Source: Marinobacter halotolerans
Lineage (GTDB): Bacteria > Pseudomonadota > Gammaproteobacteria > Pseudomonadales > Oleiphilaceae
Direction of reading: 5' to 3'
Assembly: GCF_008795985.1 (NCBI RefSeq)
Contig: NZ_VMHP01000001.1
Span: 372,001 to 436,000 of the forward strand
Length of the DNA: 64,000 nucleotides
Shown piece by piece: positions 34,395-44,891 of the stretch. A model generated the notes under the pieces. That model saw nothing but the letters and a program-made list of their open reading frames with translations. It did not search any database and was not told the origin of the DNA. A program made the translations under genes and the position numbers. The first letter of the stretch is position 1; each line of letters begins with the position of its first letter.

Positions 34395-36197
34395 TCAGAA
34401 CCAGTCTGACTTCATGTTCAGACAGGTGTCGTCCTGATTTCGCAGAAGCACCAGGTCCTGGGCCACGGTGGGTAATTCCCAGTGAAAGAAGTACTGGGCA
34501 GCCTGCAGCTTACCCTGATAGAAATTGCGCTCGTCATCGGTATTGGCCGAACCCAGGGCATGAGCTGCCGCATTAGCCTGGCGCAGCCACATCCAGGCCA
34601 CAATGATGTGGCCAAACAGGTGCAGGTAGCAGGAAGCGTTGGCCAGCACACGGTCCGGGTCCTCGGACATCAGTGATTTGCCCAGGCCCTGGGTAACCTT
34701 CACCGCCTGCTGCAGGGTTTCACTCAGGGACAGCGCCCACTGCTGGCAGCGTTCGGTGGTCGCGGCTTCAAGATCAGTTTGCATTTCCTGCATCAGCAAC
34801 TGTAAGCCGTGGCTCTGATCCTGCCAGATTTTGCGGCCCAGCAGGTCCAACGCCTGAATACCGTTGGTGCCTTCATGAATCGGATTCAGACGATTATCCC
34901 GCCAGCACTGCTCTACCGGATATTCCCGGGTATAGCCGGCACCACCGTAGACCTGAATGGCCAGGTCGTTTGCCCTGGGACCGTATTCAGACGGCCAGGC
35001 CTTGATCACCGGCGTCAGCAGGTCCAGCAGTTTGCCCGCGCCGACACGCTTTTCCTCGTCCGGATGGGTGTGCTGGTCGTCCATCAGCCGCGCTCCGTAG
35101 AGGCACAGCGCCAGACCGCCTTCGCTGTAGGCTTTCTGGGCCAACAGCATACGACGCACATCGGCATGCTCGATAATGGGAATCTGCGGGGTTTCCGGGT
35201 TCTTCTCGGACGCCTTGCGGCCCTGCACGCGATCTTTGGCGTATTCCAGGCTGTGCATGTAGCCGCGATAACCGATGACGGCCGCACCAAAACCGACGCC
35301 AACCCGGGCTTCGTTCATCATCTGGAACATATATTTCAGGCCCTTATGGGGCTCGCCCACCAGGTAACCGTGACAGGGTGCGTCATCGCCAAAGCTCAAT
35401 GCGGTGGAAGTGGTGCCACGGTAGCCCAGTTTGTGAATCAGCCCGGCCAGGTTCACGCCGTTGCGCTCGGTGGGGTTACCCTGCTCGTCCACCACAAACT
35501 TTGGCACGATAAACAGGGAAATGCCCTTTACACCCGCGGGCGCGCCTTTGATCTTGGCCAGCACCATGTGAACGATATTTTCGGTAATGGACTGCTCGCC
35601 ACCGGAAATCCAGATCTTCGCGCCCTTGATAAGGTAATCGCCCTCATCCGTTGGGGTCGCTGAGGTACGGATATCCCCGAGCGAGGAACCGGCATGGGGC
35701 TCACTCAGCGCCATGGTGCCGCTAAAACGCCCACTGAGCATGTGAGGCAGATAGGTATCTTTCTGCTGATCGTTGCCGAATACCCGTATAAGGTTGGCGG
35801 CGGCGGTGGTCAGGAAGGGATAGCCCGCAGTTCCCGGGTTGGCGGCGGTGAAGAAGCCGTTGCAGGCGGCCATGACCGATTCTGGCAGCTGCATGCCTCC
35901 GAGTTCGTAATCGTATCGTCCTGCAATGAAGCCTGCCTCGGCGTACGCATCAAAGGCTTCTTTGACCTGGGGCAGCATTTCCACCTGGCCGTCCACGAAC
36001 TTCGGCTCGTCTTTATCCGCCGCCGAGTTATGAGTGGCAAACTTTTCCCGGGCGATCTTGTCCGCCGTTTCAATCACCGCGTCGAAGGTTTCGCGGCTGT
36101 GCTCGCTGAAGCGCTCACGTTTGATCAGGCTTTCGGTGTCAAACACTTCGTAGAGCTGGAAGGCAAGATCGCGGCGGTCGATTAGTGTATCGGTCAT
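34395..36197 (-). CDS. Acyl-CoA dehydrogenase, long (about 600 aa) DmdC/FadE-like type
   Basis: A 600-residue FAD enzyme that oxidises an acyl-CoA to the enoyl-CoA. Seen: 'MALSEPHAGSSLGDI' near 165-180, 'KGAKIWISGGEQ' near 195, 'NEARVGVGFGAAVIGYRGY' near 290, 'QVYGGAGYTREYPVEQCWRD' near 410 and 'HEGTNGIQALDLLGRK' near 438 containing the catalytic Glu region. The extra C-terminal 130 residues mark the long type to which 3-methylmercaptopropionyl-CoA dehydrogenase DmdC belongs; fatty acyl-CoA dehydrogenases of the same size are common in marine bacteria, so the substrate is open. Divergent from a GlxA-type regulator 111 bp away. Confidence 0.9.
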   Translation of the reverse strand: MTDTLIDRRDLAFQLYEVFDTESLIKRERFSEHSRETFDAVIETADKIAREKFATHNSAADKDEPKFVDGQVEMLPQVKEAFDAYAEAGFIAGRYDYELGGMQLPESVMAACNGFFTAANPGTAGYPFLTTAAANLIRVFGNDQQKDTYLPHMLSGRFSGTMALSEPHAGSSLGDIRTSATPTDEGDYLIKGAKIWISGGEQSITENIVHMVLAKIKGAPAGVKGISLFIVPKFVVDEQGNPTERNGVNLAGLIHKLGYRGTTSTALSFGDDAPCHGYLVGEPHKGLKYMFQMMNEARVGVGFGAAVIGYRGYMHSLEYAKDRVQGRKASEKNPETPQIPIIEHADVRRMLLAQKAYSEGGLALCLYGARLMDDQHTHPDEEKRVGAGKLLDLLTPVIKAWPSEYGPRANDLAIQVYGGAGYTREYPVEQCWRDNRLNPIHEGTNGIQALDLLGRKIWQDQSHGLQLLMQEMQTDLEAATTERCQQWALSLSETLQQAVKVTQGLGKSLMSEDPDRVLANASCYLHLFGHIIVAWMWLRQANAAAHALGSANTDDERNFYQGKLQAAQYFFHWELPTVAQDLVLLRNQDDTCLNMKSDWF

Positions 36198-36308
36198 GTC
36201 GGGTCTCCTGTTGAATGCCGTAAGCCTCTCACAGGCCGCACTCCCTGAAAACCGGCATTTATGACATAATCCTGGTCAATTCCGCCATTACCCTGACTTG
36301 GAGTTCGC

Positions 36309-37304
36309 ATGCAAACGGTTACGGTTATTGGGTTTGATGGCGCACTTGGCAGTGCCATTACTGGCATTATTGATCTGTTTCGACTGGCGGGGGTGACCTG
36401 GGCGCGTATCAACAACGAAGAGCCGACACCACGGTTCACCACTCGCCTACTGACCATGGATGGCCAGCCGTTCCGTTGCATCAACGGTATTACCCTTTTG
36501 CCGGATGGTGCGCTGAGCGATCCTTCCTGTGAGCCCGCCGAAAACAGCCTGGTCATGGTGCCCACCATTGGCGCGCAGATTTCCCGGGTACTGGAAACAA
36601 GTCGGGGGCTGGTTGACTGGCTGGCGCAATCCAGTCAACAGAATGACGGCCAGGTTCGCATTGCCAGCAACTGCACCGGTGCATTTCTGCTGGCGGAGGC
36701 TGGACTGCTGGATGGCCGCGAGGCGACCACCCACTGGGGTTTCAGTGAACAGTTCAGGCATCGCTATCCGAAAGTGGATCTTCAACCGGAAAAGCTCGTC
36801 ACGGTGAACGAACCGATCGCCTGTGCCGGTGGTGGTATGGCGTGGTGGGACCTGGGCATTTACCTGGTGGAACGTTATGCCGGCGCGCAGACGGCCCGGG
36901 AGCTGGCAAAATCCTTTGTTATTGATGCCGGACGTACCAGCCAGGCGCCCTATTCCGCCCTCCAGGCCCGTCGATACCATTCAGATTCCGCGATTCTCAG
37001 GCTCCAGGAATGGCTGGACGCGCACTTTCCCGAGCCGGTCACACTGCAAACTCTTGCCGCATTGAGCGGCCTGACGGAACGATCACTGATCCGCCGCTTC
37101 AAGGCCGCCACCGGCGACACCCCCACCGGCTATCTGCAGGTGCTGCGGATTGAATCAGCAAGACAGTATCTGGAACAGTCCCGGCTTTCCGTGGATGCCA
37201 TTACCCAGAGGGTGGGCTATGAAGACGTCAGCTCTTTCAGCCGCCTGTTCAGGAAACACACGGGGCTGGCGCCGGGCGCCTACCGGTCAAGATTCGGCGT
37301 TTGA
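36309..37304 (+). CDS. GlxA-family AraC-type transcriptional regulator
   Basis: A 331-residue regulator. Residues 1-190 form a DJ-1/PfpI-like (class I glutamine amidotransferase-fold) domain with the 'ASNCTGAFLLAEAGLLDGR' nucleophile-elbow signature (Cys about 120); residues about 225-331 hold two AraC HTH units ('LQTLAALSGLTERSLIRRFK', 'DAITQRVGYEDVSSFSRLFR', ending 'HTGLAPGAYRSRF'). The DJ-1-like domain senses small molecules in this family. Its divergent neighbour, the acyl-CoA dehydrogenase, is the likely target. Short intergenic region 36198-36308 would hold both promoters. Confidence 0.92.
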   Translation: MQTVTVIGFDGALGSAITGIIDLFRLAGVTWARINNEEPTPRFTTRLLTMDGQPFRCINGITLLPDGALSDPSCEPAENSLVMVPTIGAQISRVLETSRGLVDWLAQSSQQNDGQVRIASNCTGAFLLAEAGLLDGREATTHWGFSEQFRHRYPKVDLQPEKLVTVNEPIACAGGGMAWWDLGIYLVERYAGAQTARELAKSFVIDAGRTSQAPYSALQARRYHSDSAILRLQEWLDAHFPEPVTLQTLAALSGLTERSLIRRFKAATGDTPTGYLQVLRIESARQYLEQSRLSVDAITQRVGYEDVSSFSRLFRKHTGLAPGAYRSRFGV

Positions 37305-37414
37305 GGCACAGCGCACAAAGGCATGGCCCGCGTTATGCATTGGAATAACCCAGGGAGCGCAACACGCTCTTGAGTGTAAAGTATATCGACAGGTGTAACG
37401 ATGGGAGAATCACC

Positions 37415-37579
37415 ATGAACGCACCGATTCAACAAAGCCAGGCAGATATCCTGAACCGGCTGTACAGTATGAAACAGAAGCAGCTTGAACAGGCTGTTCA
37501 GCAGGGCAATCGCCTACGCTGCCAAGTACTTGAGGCAGAAGCCGACGCGATTTTCAGTGCACTGAAAAGCCTGCGATAA
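37415..37579 (+). CDS. Small conserved-looking protein, coiled coil (54 aa)
   Basis: A 54-residue protein with ATG at 37415 preceded by GGGAG 7 bp upstream. The sequence is rich in Gln, Leu and Glu with heptad-like spacing ('LNRLYSMKQKQLEQAVQQGN', 'LEAEADAIFSALKSLR'), suggesting an amphipathic coiled coil. It lies alone between the AraC-type regulator and the convergent CNNM/CBS gene. Good ribosome site, sensible composition and isolated position support a real gene; no family recognised. Confidence 0.6.
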   Translation: MNAPIQQSQADILNRLYSMKQKQLEQAVQQGNRLRCQVLEAEADAIFSALKSLR

Positions 37580-37598
37580 TCGGTAAGTCGGGCATCTG

Positions 37599-38618
37599 TC
37601 AGGACTGATACTTCTTCAGGCGACGGCTCCATCTCTGTTTCGCGTAGCGGCGAAGGTTAGACACATTGTCCGTCTCATCCATGATTTCTGTGCCCAAAAG
37701 TGTCTCCAGTATGTCCTCCAGCGTCACTATGCCCATCCAGATCCCCAGTTCGTCATAGACTACCGCCAGATGCTGCCGTTCCCGCAGCATTTCGGCGAAG
37801 ACCAGTTCAATATTGGTATTTGCCTTGACCCGTTTCACCTGCCTCAACAAGTCTCTCAGGTCACTGTCATCAGACAGACCGATCAGATCGCTACGATGAA
37901 TATAACCAAGGGACTCGCCTTCCTCATCGATCATCGGATAGCGGCTAAAAGGCCCGCTCTTGACCTTTTCACGGAACGCTTCAACGGTAATGTCTGGCGC
38001 AACGGTTTTACACACCGTCCGGGGGGTCATCACCGCACTCACCTTGATTTCGTGGAACCTGAGAACGTTCTGGATCATTCGCCGTTCGTCGTTGTCCAGA
38101 GCCTGCTGGTCCAGGCCAATCTCCGCCAGGGCGCTGATTTCGGCCCGGATGTCCACATCCGGCTCGCTGGAGCCGATCCGGCGGGTGATCTGTTTGGACA
38201 CCCAGATGAAGGGCAGCAGTGATTTCATCAGAAAACCAAGCACTGCCGGCAGGCGGGGAGCAAGTCCCCGCCAGTACTTTGCGCCGATGGTCTTGGGAAT
38301 AATCTCGGATAAGATCAGAATGGCCAGGGTCATGACCGCCGAGGCTGCACCCAGCCAGGCTTCACCAAACACGACGGCAACCTGAGCGCCCACACCGGTC
38401 GCTCCGACCGTATGGGCAATGGTGTTTAGCGTCAGGATCGCCGAAAGCGGGTCGTCGATGTTGTCCTTGAGCTTTCTGAGCCTGGCAAACAGCTCGGGGC
38501 TGTCCTTTTTCAGAGACGCAATATAGCTGGGCGTGATCGACAGCAGCGCAGCCTCCAGAATCGAGCACAAGAACGAAAAGCCGATTGAAAGAATCGCAAA
38601 CGCGATTAATAACGTCAT
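37599..38618 (-). CDS. CNNM/CBS-domain membrane transporter (CorC/TlyC-like)
   Basis: A 339-residue protein. The N terminus is a DUF21/CNNM transmembrane domain with four hydrophobic segments ('LNTIAHTVGATGVGAQVAVVFG', in part; 'LILSEIIPKTIGAKYWRGL'), followed by a pair of CBS domains from about 205 ('VMTPRTVCKTVAPD', 'RYPMIDEEGESLGYIHRSDL', 'QHLAVVYDELGIWMGIVTLEDILETLLG' in part). Family members are proposed magnesium/cobalt exporters or regulators; the hemolysin name is historical. The start is 9 bp from the stop of the FadH-like gene in the same direction, so co-transcription is possible. Confidence 0.88.
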   Translation of the reverse strand: MTLLIAFAILSIGFSFLCSILEAALLSITPSYIASLKKDSPELFARLRKLKDNIDDPLSAILTLNTIAHTVGATGVGAQVAVVFGEAWLGAASAVMTLAILILSEIIPKTIGAKYWRGLAPRLPAVLGFLMKSLLPFIWVSKQITRRIGSSEPDVDIRAEISALAEIGLDQQALDNDERRMIQNVLRFHEIKVSAVMTPRTVCKTVAPDITVEAFREKVKSGPFSRYPMIDEEGESLGYIHRSDLIGLSDDSDLRDLLRQVKRVKANTNIELVFAEMLRERQHLAVVYDELGIWMGIVTLEDILETLLGTEIMDETDNVSNLRRYAKQRWSRRLKKYQS

Positions 38619-38627
38619 AGAGGTTGT

Positions 38628-40715
<2,088 letters not shown>

Positions 40716-40778
40716 TCATCGGGGTCCAACATGGTAGCATAGCGCTCTCAGACCAATGTATGACACGGAACCGACACT

Positions 40779-41591
40779 ATGAGCAGCTCCACATCCGACC
40801 GGGTGCAGATCAGTATCGACAATGGCATTGCCATGGTTACGCTCAACCGGCCGGAAAAGTACAACGGGCTGGACATGCCCATGTTCAAAGCCATCACCGA
40901 CGCCGCCAGAACGCTAAAAAAGGATCGTAGCGTGCGCGCCATCATTCTGAGCGGTGCCGGTGAGGCATTCTGCTCTGGCCTCGATGTCAAAACGGTGTCG
41001 AAAAACCCGACGAACTTCTTAAAGCTGCTGTTTAAACCTGGCCGGAAGATCAGCAACCTGGCCCAGGACGTAGGCTATCTGTGGCGGGATGTGCCGGCGC
41101 CGGTGATTGCCGTGACCCACGGCTACTGTTTCGGTGGCGGCTTCCAGATCGCACTGGGCGCGGACTTCCGTTTTTCCACCGCAAGCTGTGAATTCTCGAT
41201 TATGGAGAGCAAGTGGGGGCTGATTCCCGACATGAGCCTTGCGGTAACGCTGCGGGAGCTGATTCCCATAGACCTGGCAAAAGAACTGACCATGACGGCC
41301 CGTCGCTTCACCGGCACCGAGGCACGCGATATGGGATTGGTGAGCCGGGTATGCGACGATCCGATGGCCGAAGCAAAAGCGTTTGCGAAGGAACTGGCAG
41401 AACGCTCGCCAGATGCGACCGCGGCCAGCAAGCTGCTGTTCAATCGGACCTGGAGCGCCTCAGATAAAGAAGCGCTGGACTGGGAGACACGGCTACAGAA
41501 AAAAATCATTGGAAGAGCAAACCAACGGATCGCCATTGCGCGCAACTCCGGCGAGCCCGAAAAAACCTATCGGGATCGAAGAGGCCTTTAG
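40779..41591 (+). CDS. Crotonase/enoyl-CoA hydratase family protein
   Basis: A 270-residue crotonase. Visible: 'MVTLNRPEKYNGLDMPMF', the oxyanion strands 'GEAFCSGLDV' (near 66) and 'HGYCFGGGFQIALGADFR' (near 114), and 'CEFSIMESKWGLIPDMS' near 140 with acidic residues for catalysis. The bulky 'MESKWG' region resembles dienoyl-CoA isomerase or enoyl-CoA hydratase subtypes; which reaction it catalyses cannot be read from sequence alone. Divergent from fadH, supporting a role in fatty-acid breakdown. Confidence 0.9.
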   Translation: MSSSTSDRVQISIDNGIAMVTLNRPEKYNGLDMPMFKAITDAARTLKKDRSVRAIILSGAGEAFCSGLDVKTVSKNPTNFLKLLFKPGRKISNLAQDVGYLWRDVPAPVIAVTHGYCFGGGFQIALGADFRFSTASCEFSIMESKWGLIPDMSLAVTLRELIPIDLAKELTMTARRFTGTEARDMGLVSRVCDDPMAEAKAFAKELAERSPDATAASKLLFNRTWSASDKEALDWETRLQKKIIGRANQRIAIARNSGEPEKTYRDRRGL

Positions 41592-41691
41592 CCTGCGACT
41601 ATTTCAGTCTTGACCTGCACTGACGGCCACGTATGATCAGGGCGTTCAGTGCCTCTCAATCCATGAAAGAAAAACTAAAAAAGAGGTCGCG

Positions 41692-44526
41692 ATGTCGCTA
41701 CCGCTGGTTGTTTTACTGCCTTTTCTGGGTGCCCTGGCCGCACCACTGTTCGCACAAGGTGGGCGCACGGCCGTTGCTATAGCGTCGTCCATACCTGCCG
41801 TTATCGGTCTGGCGGCCCTCTTTCCGCACTGGGAAACCCTTGCCAACGGGGGCATTGTCCAAACCAGCTACGCCTGGATGCCCTCGCTGGGACTTTCGTT
41901 CAGCTTCCGGCTTGATGGCCTCTCCCTACTGTTTGCCCTGCTGATCCTGATCATCGGGCTGCTGATCATCCTGTATGCCCGCTATTATCTGAAACCCCAG
42001 GAAAATATTGGCAAGTTCTACGCCATGTTGCTGTGTTTCAAGGGTTCGATGCTGGGCATTGTTCTGTCGAGCAATCTGCTGTTGATGATGATTTTCTGGG
42101 AGCTAACCAGCATCACCTCATTCCTGCTGATCAGTTTCTGGAGCCACAAACAGGACGCCCGCAGGGGCGCCCGCATGGCCCTGGCTGTCACCGGCGGCGG
42201 AGGCCTTGCGCTGCTGGCTGGCATTCTGCTGATTGGTGACATTGTTGGCAGCTATGAACTGGCGGACGTTCTGGCCTCAGGCGAGCTGATCAAGAACCAC
42301 AGCCTGTACCCCATCGTGCTGACACTGGTGCTGCTGGGCGCCTTCACCAAATCGGCCCAGTTCCCGTTCCATTTCTGGCTCCCACACGCCATGCAGGCTC
42401 CGACACCGGTATCGGCCTATCTGCATTCGGCCACCATGGTAAAGGCTGGCATTTTCCTGATGGCGCGGCTCTATCCTGCCCTGGCCGGTACCGAGCAGTG
42501 GTTTTACATGGTCAGCTTTACCGGCATGGTTACCCTGCTTCTTGGCGCTTATGTTGCGATGTTCAAACATGACCTTAAGGGCCTTCTGGCGCACTCGACC
42601 GTCAGCCACCTGGGGCTGATTACCCTTTTACTGGGGATGGGTACCAATCTGGCGGCCATTGCAGGGATTTTCCACGTTATCAACCATGCCATCTTCAAGG
42701 CGTCGCTTTTTATGGCGGCAGGCATTATTGATCACGAAACCGGCACTCGTGATATGCGACAGATCAATGGACTCTGGCGATACATGCCACACACCGCCAC
42801 CCTGGCCATGGTTGCAGCTGCCTCCATGGCCGGCGTGCCGCTATTGAACGGCTTCCTCAGCAAAGAGATGTTTTTTGCCGAGGCTCTGGAGCTGAATCTG
42901 CCGGGCATCTGGGCTTACCTGCCACCCCTGGTGGCCACCCTGGCCGGCATATTCGCCGTGGCCTATTCGGCTCGCTTCATTCACGATGTCTTCTTCAACG
43001 GCAGGCCAAAGAATTTGCCGATTTTCCCGCCCCATGAACCCCCGCGGTATATGAAGATACCGGTGGAAATCCTGGTGTTTGCGTGCCTCGCGGTCGGCGT
43101 GTTTCCTGCCTTGTCCGTCGGGCCTTTGCTGTACGCGGCGGCGTCGGCGACCCTTGGCGGGCCGGTTCCAGAATATCACCTAACCGTGATTCACGGGCTT
43201 AACCTTCCGCTATTAATGAGCGTTCTCGCCTTTATGGGCGGCCTTGTTATGTATAGCCAGCGCCAGCGCTTTTTCGATTTTCACGCCCGTTTCAGGGAAA
43301 TCGATGAAAAAGCGGTCTTCGAGGCAATGGTCAGTCGCACAGCCGACCTGGCCCATCGCATCACCGCTCGAATCGAGAACGGGTCGCTTCAGCGTTATGC
43401 CATGCTTCTGGTTGTCAGTGCGATTGCCGTTGCAATCACACCGATGATGACCCTGGGAATTTCCATCGGCGAGAACAGCCTTTCACCCATTGATCCACCG
43501 ACCCTCATCGGGATGGCCATTCTGGTGCTGGCCGCATTTGCAACCGCGATAGTCCACCGCAACCGTTTTTACGGGCTGATCATGCTCAGCGTGGTAGGCC
43601 TGATGGTATCCCTTGGCTTCGCAAGGTTCTCGGCGCCAGATCTCGCGATGACCCAGCTCTCGGTTGAAGTTGTCACCATTGTCTTGCTGATGCTTGCGCT
43701 TTACTACATGCCTTCATGGACGCCAGTGGAATCCACCACCCGCCGCCGCGTTAGGGATATCCTGATTGCTGGCACGGCAGGCCTGGGCATGACCCTGGTT
43801 ACCCTGGCAATGCTAACCCGGCCGTTCAGCTCTATTTCCGATTTTTTTCTGGAGAACAGCAAACCCGGGGGTGGCGGCACCAACGTGGTGAACGTCATTC
43901 TCGTGGATTTCCGTGGCTTTGATACCTTGGGCGAAATAACCGTATTGGGCATTGCAGCTCTCGGCATCTACGCGATGCTGCGCAACGTCGCGCTGACGCC
44001 GCCGTCGACCGACGGACTGGGCAATCCCTGGTCCAAAGATGCCTATCCGTTAATGCTCCAACAGGTCGCCCGCCCCATGTTGCCGTTGGCATTGATGGTT
44101 TCCTTCTTCATCTTCTTCAGAGGCCACAACATGCCGGGCGGCGGCTTCATAGCTGGCCTGATTACCGCCGTCGCCCTGATTCTTCAGTACATCGCCAATG
44201 GCATGTCCTGGACCCAGGACAAGATCAAGATCAAGTACCACAACGTGATTGGCCTTGGGCTGCTGTTCGCCGTAATAGCCGGCGCGGGTAGCTTTGCGTT
44301 CAGCTATCCCTTCCTGACATCCACATTTGGCTATATCACCTGGCCGATCGTAGGCAAGTTTGAAGTGGCTTCGGCCATGGTATTCGATCTCGGGGTCTAT
44401 CTGGCGGTCATCGGGGCCACTTTGCTGGCTCTGGTCAGTATCGGGCGCCTGTCACCGCATTCGGCCATTAACAGCCGGGCCGAAACTCCGGACCCGGCGA
44501 CTGTCAAGCAAGAGGAGGATCACTGA
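41692..44526 (+). CDS. mrpA: Na+/H+ antiporter subunit A fused to subunit B (MrpAB)
   Basis: A 944-residue inner-membrane protein. The first about 780 residues are the MrpA proton-conducting part related to complex I NuoL ('MMIFWELTSITSFLLISFW', 'KSAQFPFHFWLPHAMQAPTPVSAYL' in part, 'HSATMVKAGIFLM'); the last about 150 residues are MrpB, seen by 'FRGHNMPGGGFIAGLITAVALIL'. AB fusion is usual in Gram-negative Mrp/Pha systems. It is the first gene of the operon with subunits C-G following, and exports Na+ (or K+) for H+, important in sea water and for alkaline tolerance. AAGAGG lies 6 bp before ATG. The stop overlaps the next start. Confidence 0.93.
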   Translation: MSLPLVVLLPFLGALAAPLFAQGGRTAVAIASSIPAVIGLAALFPHWETLANGGIVQTSYAWMPSLGLSFSFRLDGLSLLFALLILIIGLLIILYARYYLKPQENIGKFYAMLLCFKGSMLGIVLSSNLLLMMIFWELTSITSFLLISFWSHKQDARRGARMALAVTGGGGLALLAGILLIGDIVGSYELADVLASGELIKNHSLYPIVLTLVLLGAFTKSAQFPFHFWLPHAMQAPTPVSAYLHSATMVKAGIFLMARLYPALAGTEQWFYMVSFTGMVTLLLGAYVAMFKHDLKGLLAHSTVSHLGLITLLLGMGTNLAAIAGIFHVINHAIFKASLFMAAGIIDHETGTRDMRQINGLWRYMPHTATLAMVAAASMAGVPLLNGFLSKEMFFAEALELNLPGIWAYLPPLVATLAGIFAVAYSARFIHDVFFNGRPKNLPIFPPHEPPRYMKIPVEILVFACLAVGVFPALSVGPLLYAAASATLGGPVPEYHLTVIHGLNLPLLMSVLAFMGGLVMYSQRQRFFDFHARFREIDEKAVFEAMVSRTADLAHRITARIENGSLQRYAMLLVVSAIAVAITPMMTLGISIGENSLSPIDPPTLIGMAILVLAAFATAIVHRNRFYGLIMLSVVGLMVSLGFARFSAPDLAMTQLSVEVVTIVLLMLALYYMPSWTPVESTTRRRVRDILIAGTAGLGMTLVTLAMLTRPFSSISDFFLENSKPGGGGTNVVNVILVDFRGFDTLGEITVLGIAALGIYAMLRNVALTPPSTDGLGNPWSKDAYPLMLQQVARPMLPLALMVSFFIFFRGHNMPGGGFIAGLITAVALILQYIANGMSWTQDKIKIKYHNVIGLGLLFAVIAGAGSFAFSYPFLTSTFGYITWPIVGKFEVASAMVFDLGVYLAVIGATLLALVSIGRLSPHSAINSRAETPDPATVKQEEDH

Positions 44527-44891
44527 TGGAGCTGGCATTTGCACTCGTGATTGGCGCACTGACAGCTTCTGGTGTGTACCTTCTTCTCAGGGCAAGAACC
44601 TTTCCTGTGGTAATGGGGCTGACCCTGTTGTCCTACGGCGTGAACATGTTTCTGTTTTCAACCGGACGACTTGTGACCGGCGGGCAACCGATCATTGGTA
44701 CCACCGAAAATTACGCCGACCCCCTTCCCCAGGCGCTGGTTCTGACCGCCATCGTGATCGGATTCGCAATGACAGCCTTCGTGGTGGTGCTCTCGCTCCG
44801 CAGCCTTGCCGACCACAGCGACGACCATGTGGATGGCAGACTGAATGATGTAACAAGGGTCGAAGATAGCCAGGAGGATTCGAAATCATGA
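44526..44891 (+). CDS. mrpC: Na+/H+ antiporter subunit C (MrpC, NuoK-like)
   Basis: A 121-residue protein with three transmembrane helices homologous to NuoK: 'LVIGALTASGVYLLLRARTF', 'VMGLTLLSYGVNMFLFSTGR', 'YADPLPQALVLTAIVIGFAM'. The conserved 'DPLPQALVLTAIVIG' is diagnostic for MrpC/MnhC. The gene begins on the last base of mrpA's stop codon and its own stop overlaps the start of mrpD (ATGA). Confidence 0.94.
   Translation: MELAFALVIGALTASGVYLLLRARTFPVVMGLTLLSYGVNMFLFSTGRLVTGGQPIIGTTENYADPLPQALVLTAIVIGFAMTAFVVVLSLRSLADHSDDHVDGRLNDVTRVEDSQEDSKS

Noticed and set aside
36457..36470. CCATGGATGGCC inside the GlxA-type regulator gene, similar to the mini-palindrome of the hairpin elements.
   Set aside because: No inverted flanking arms and no other core sequence around it; a chance match within coding DNA.
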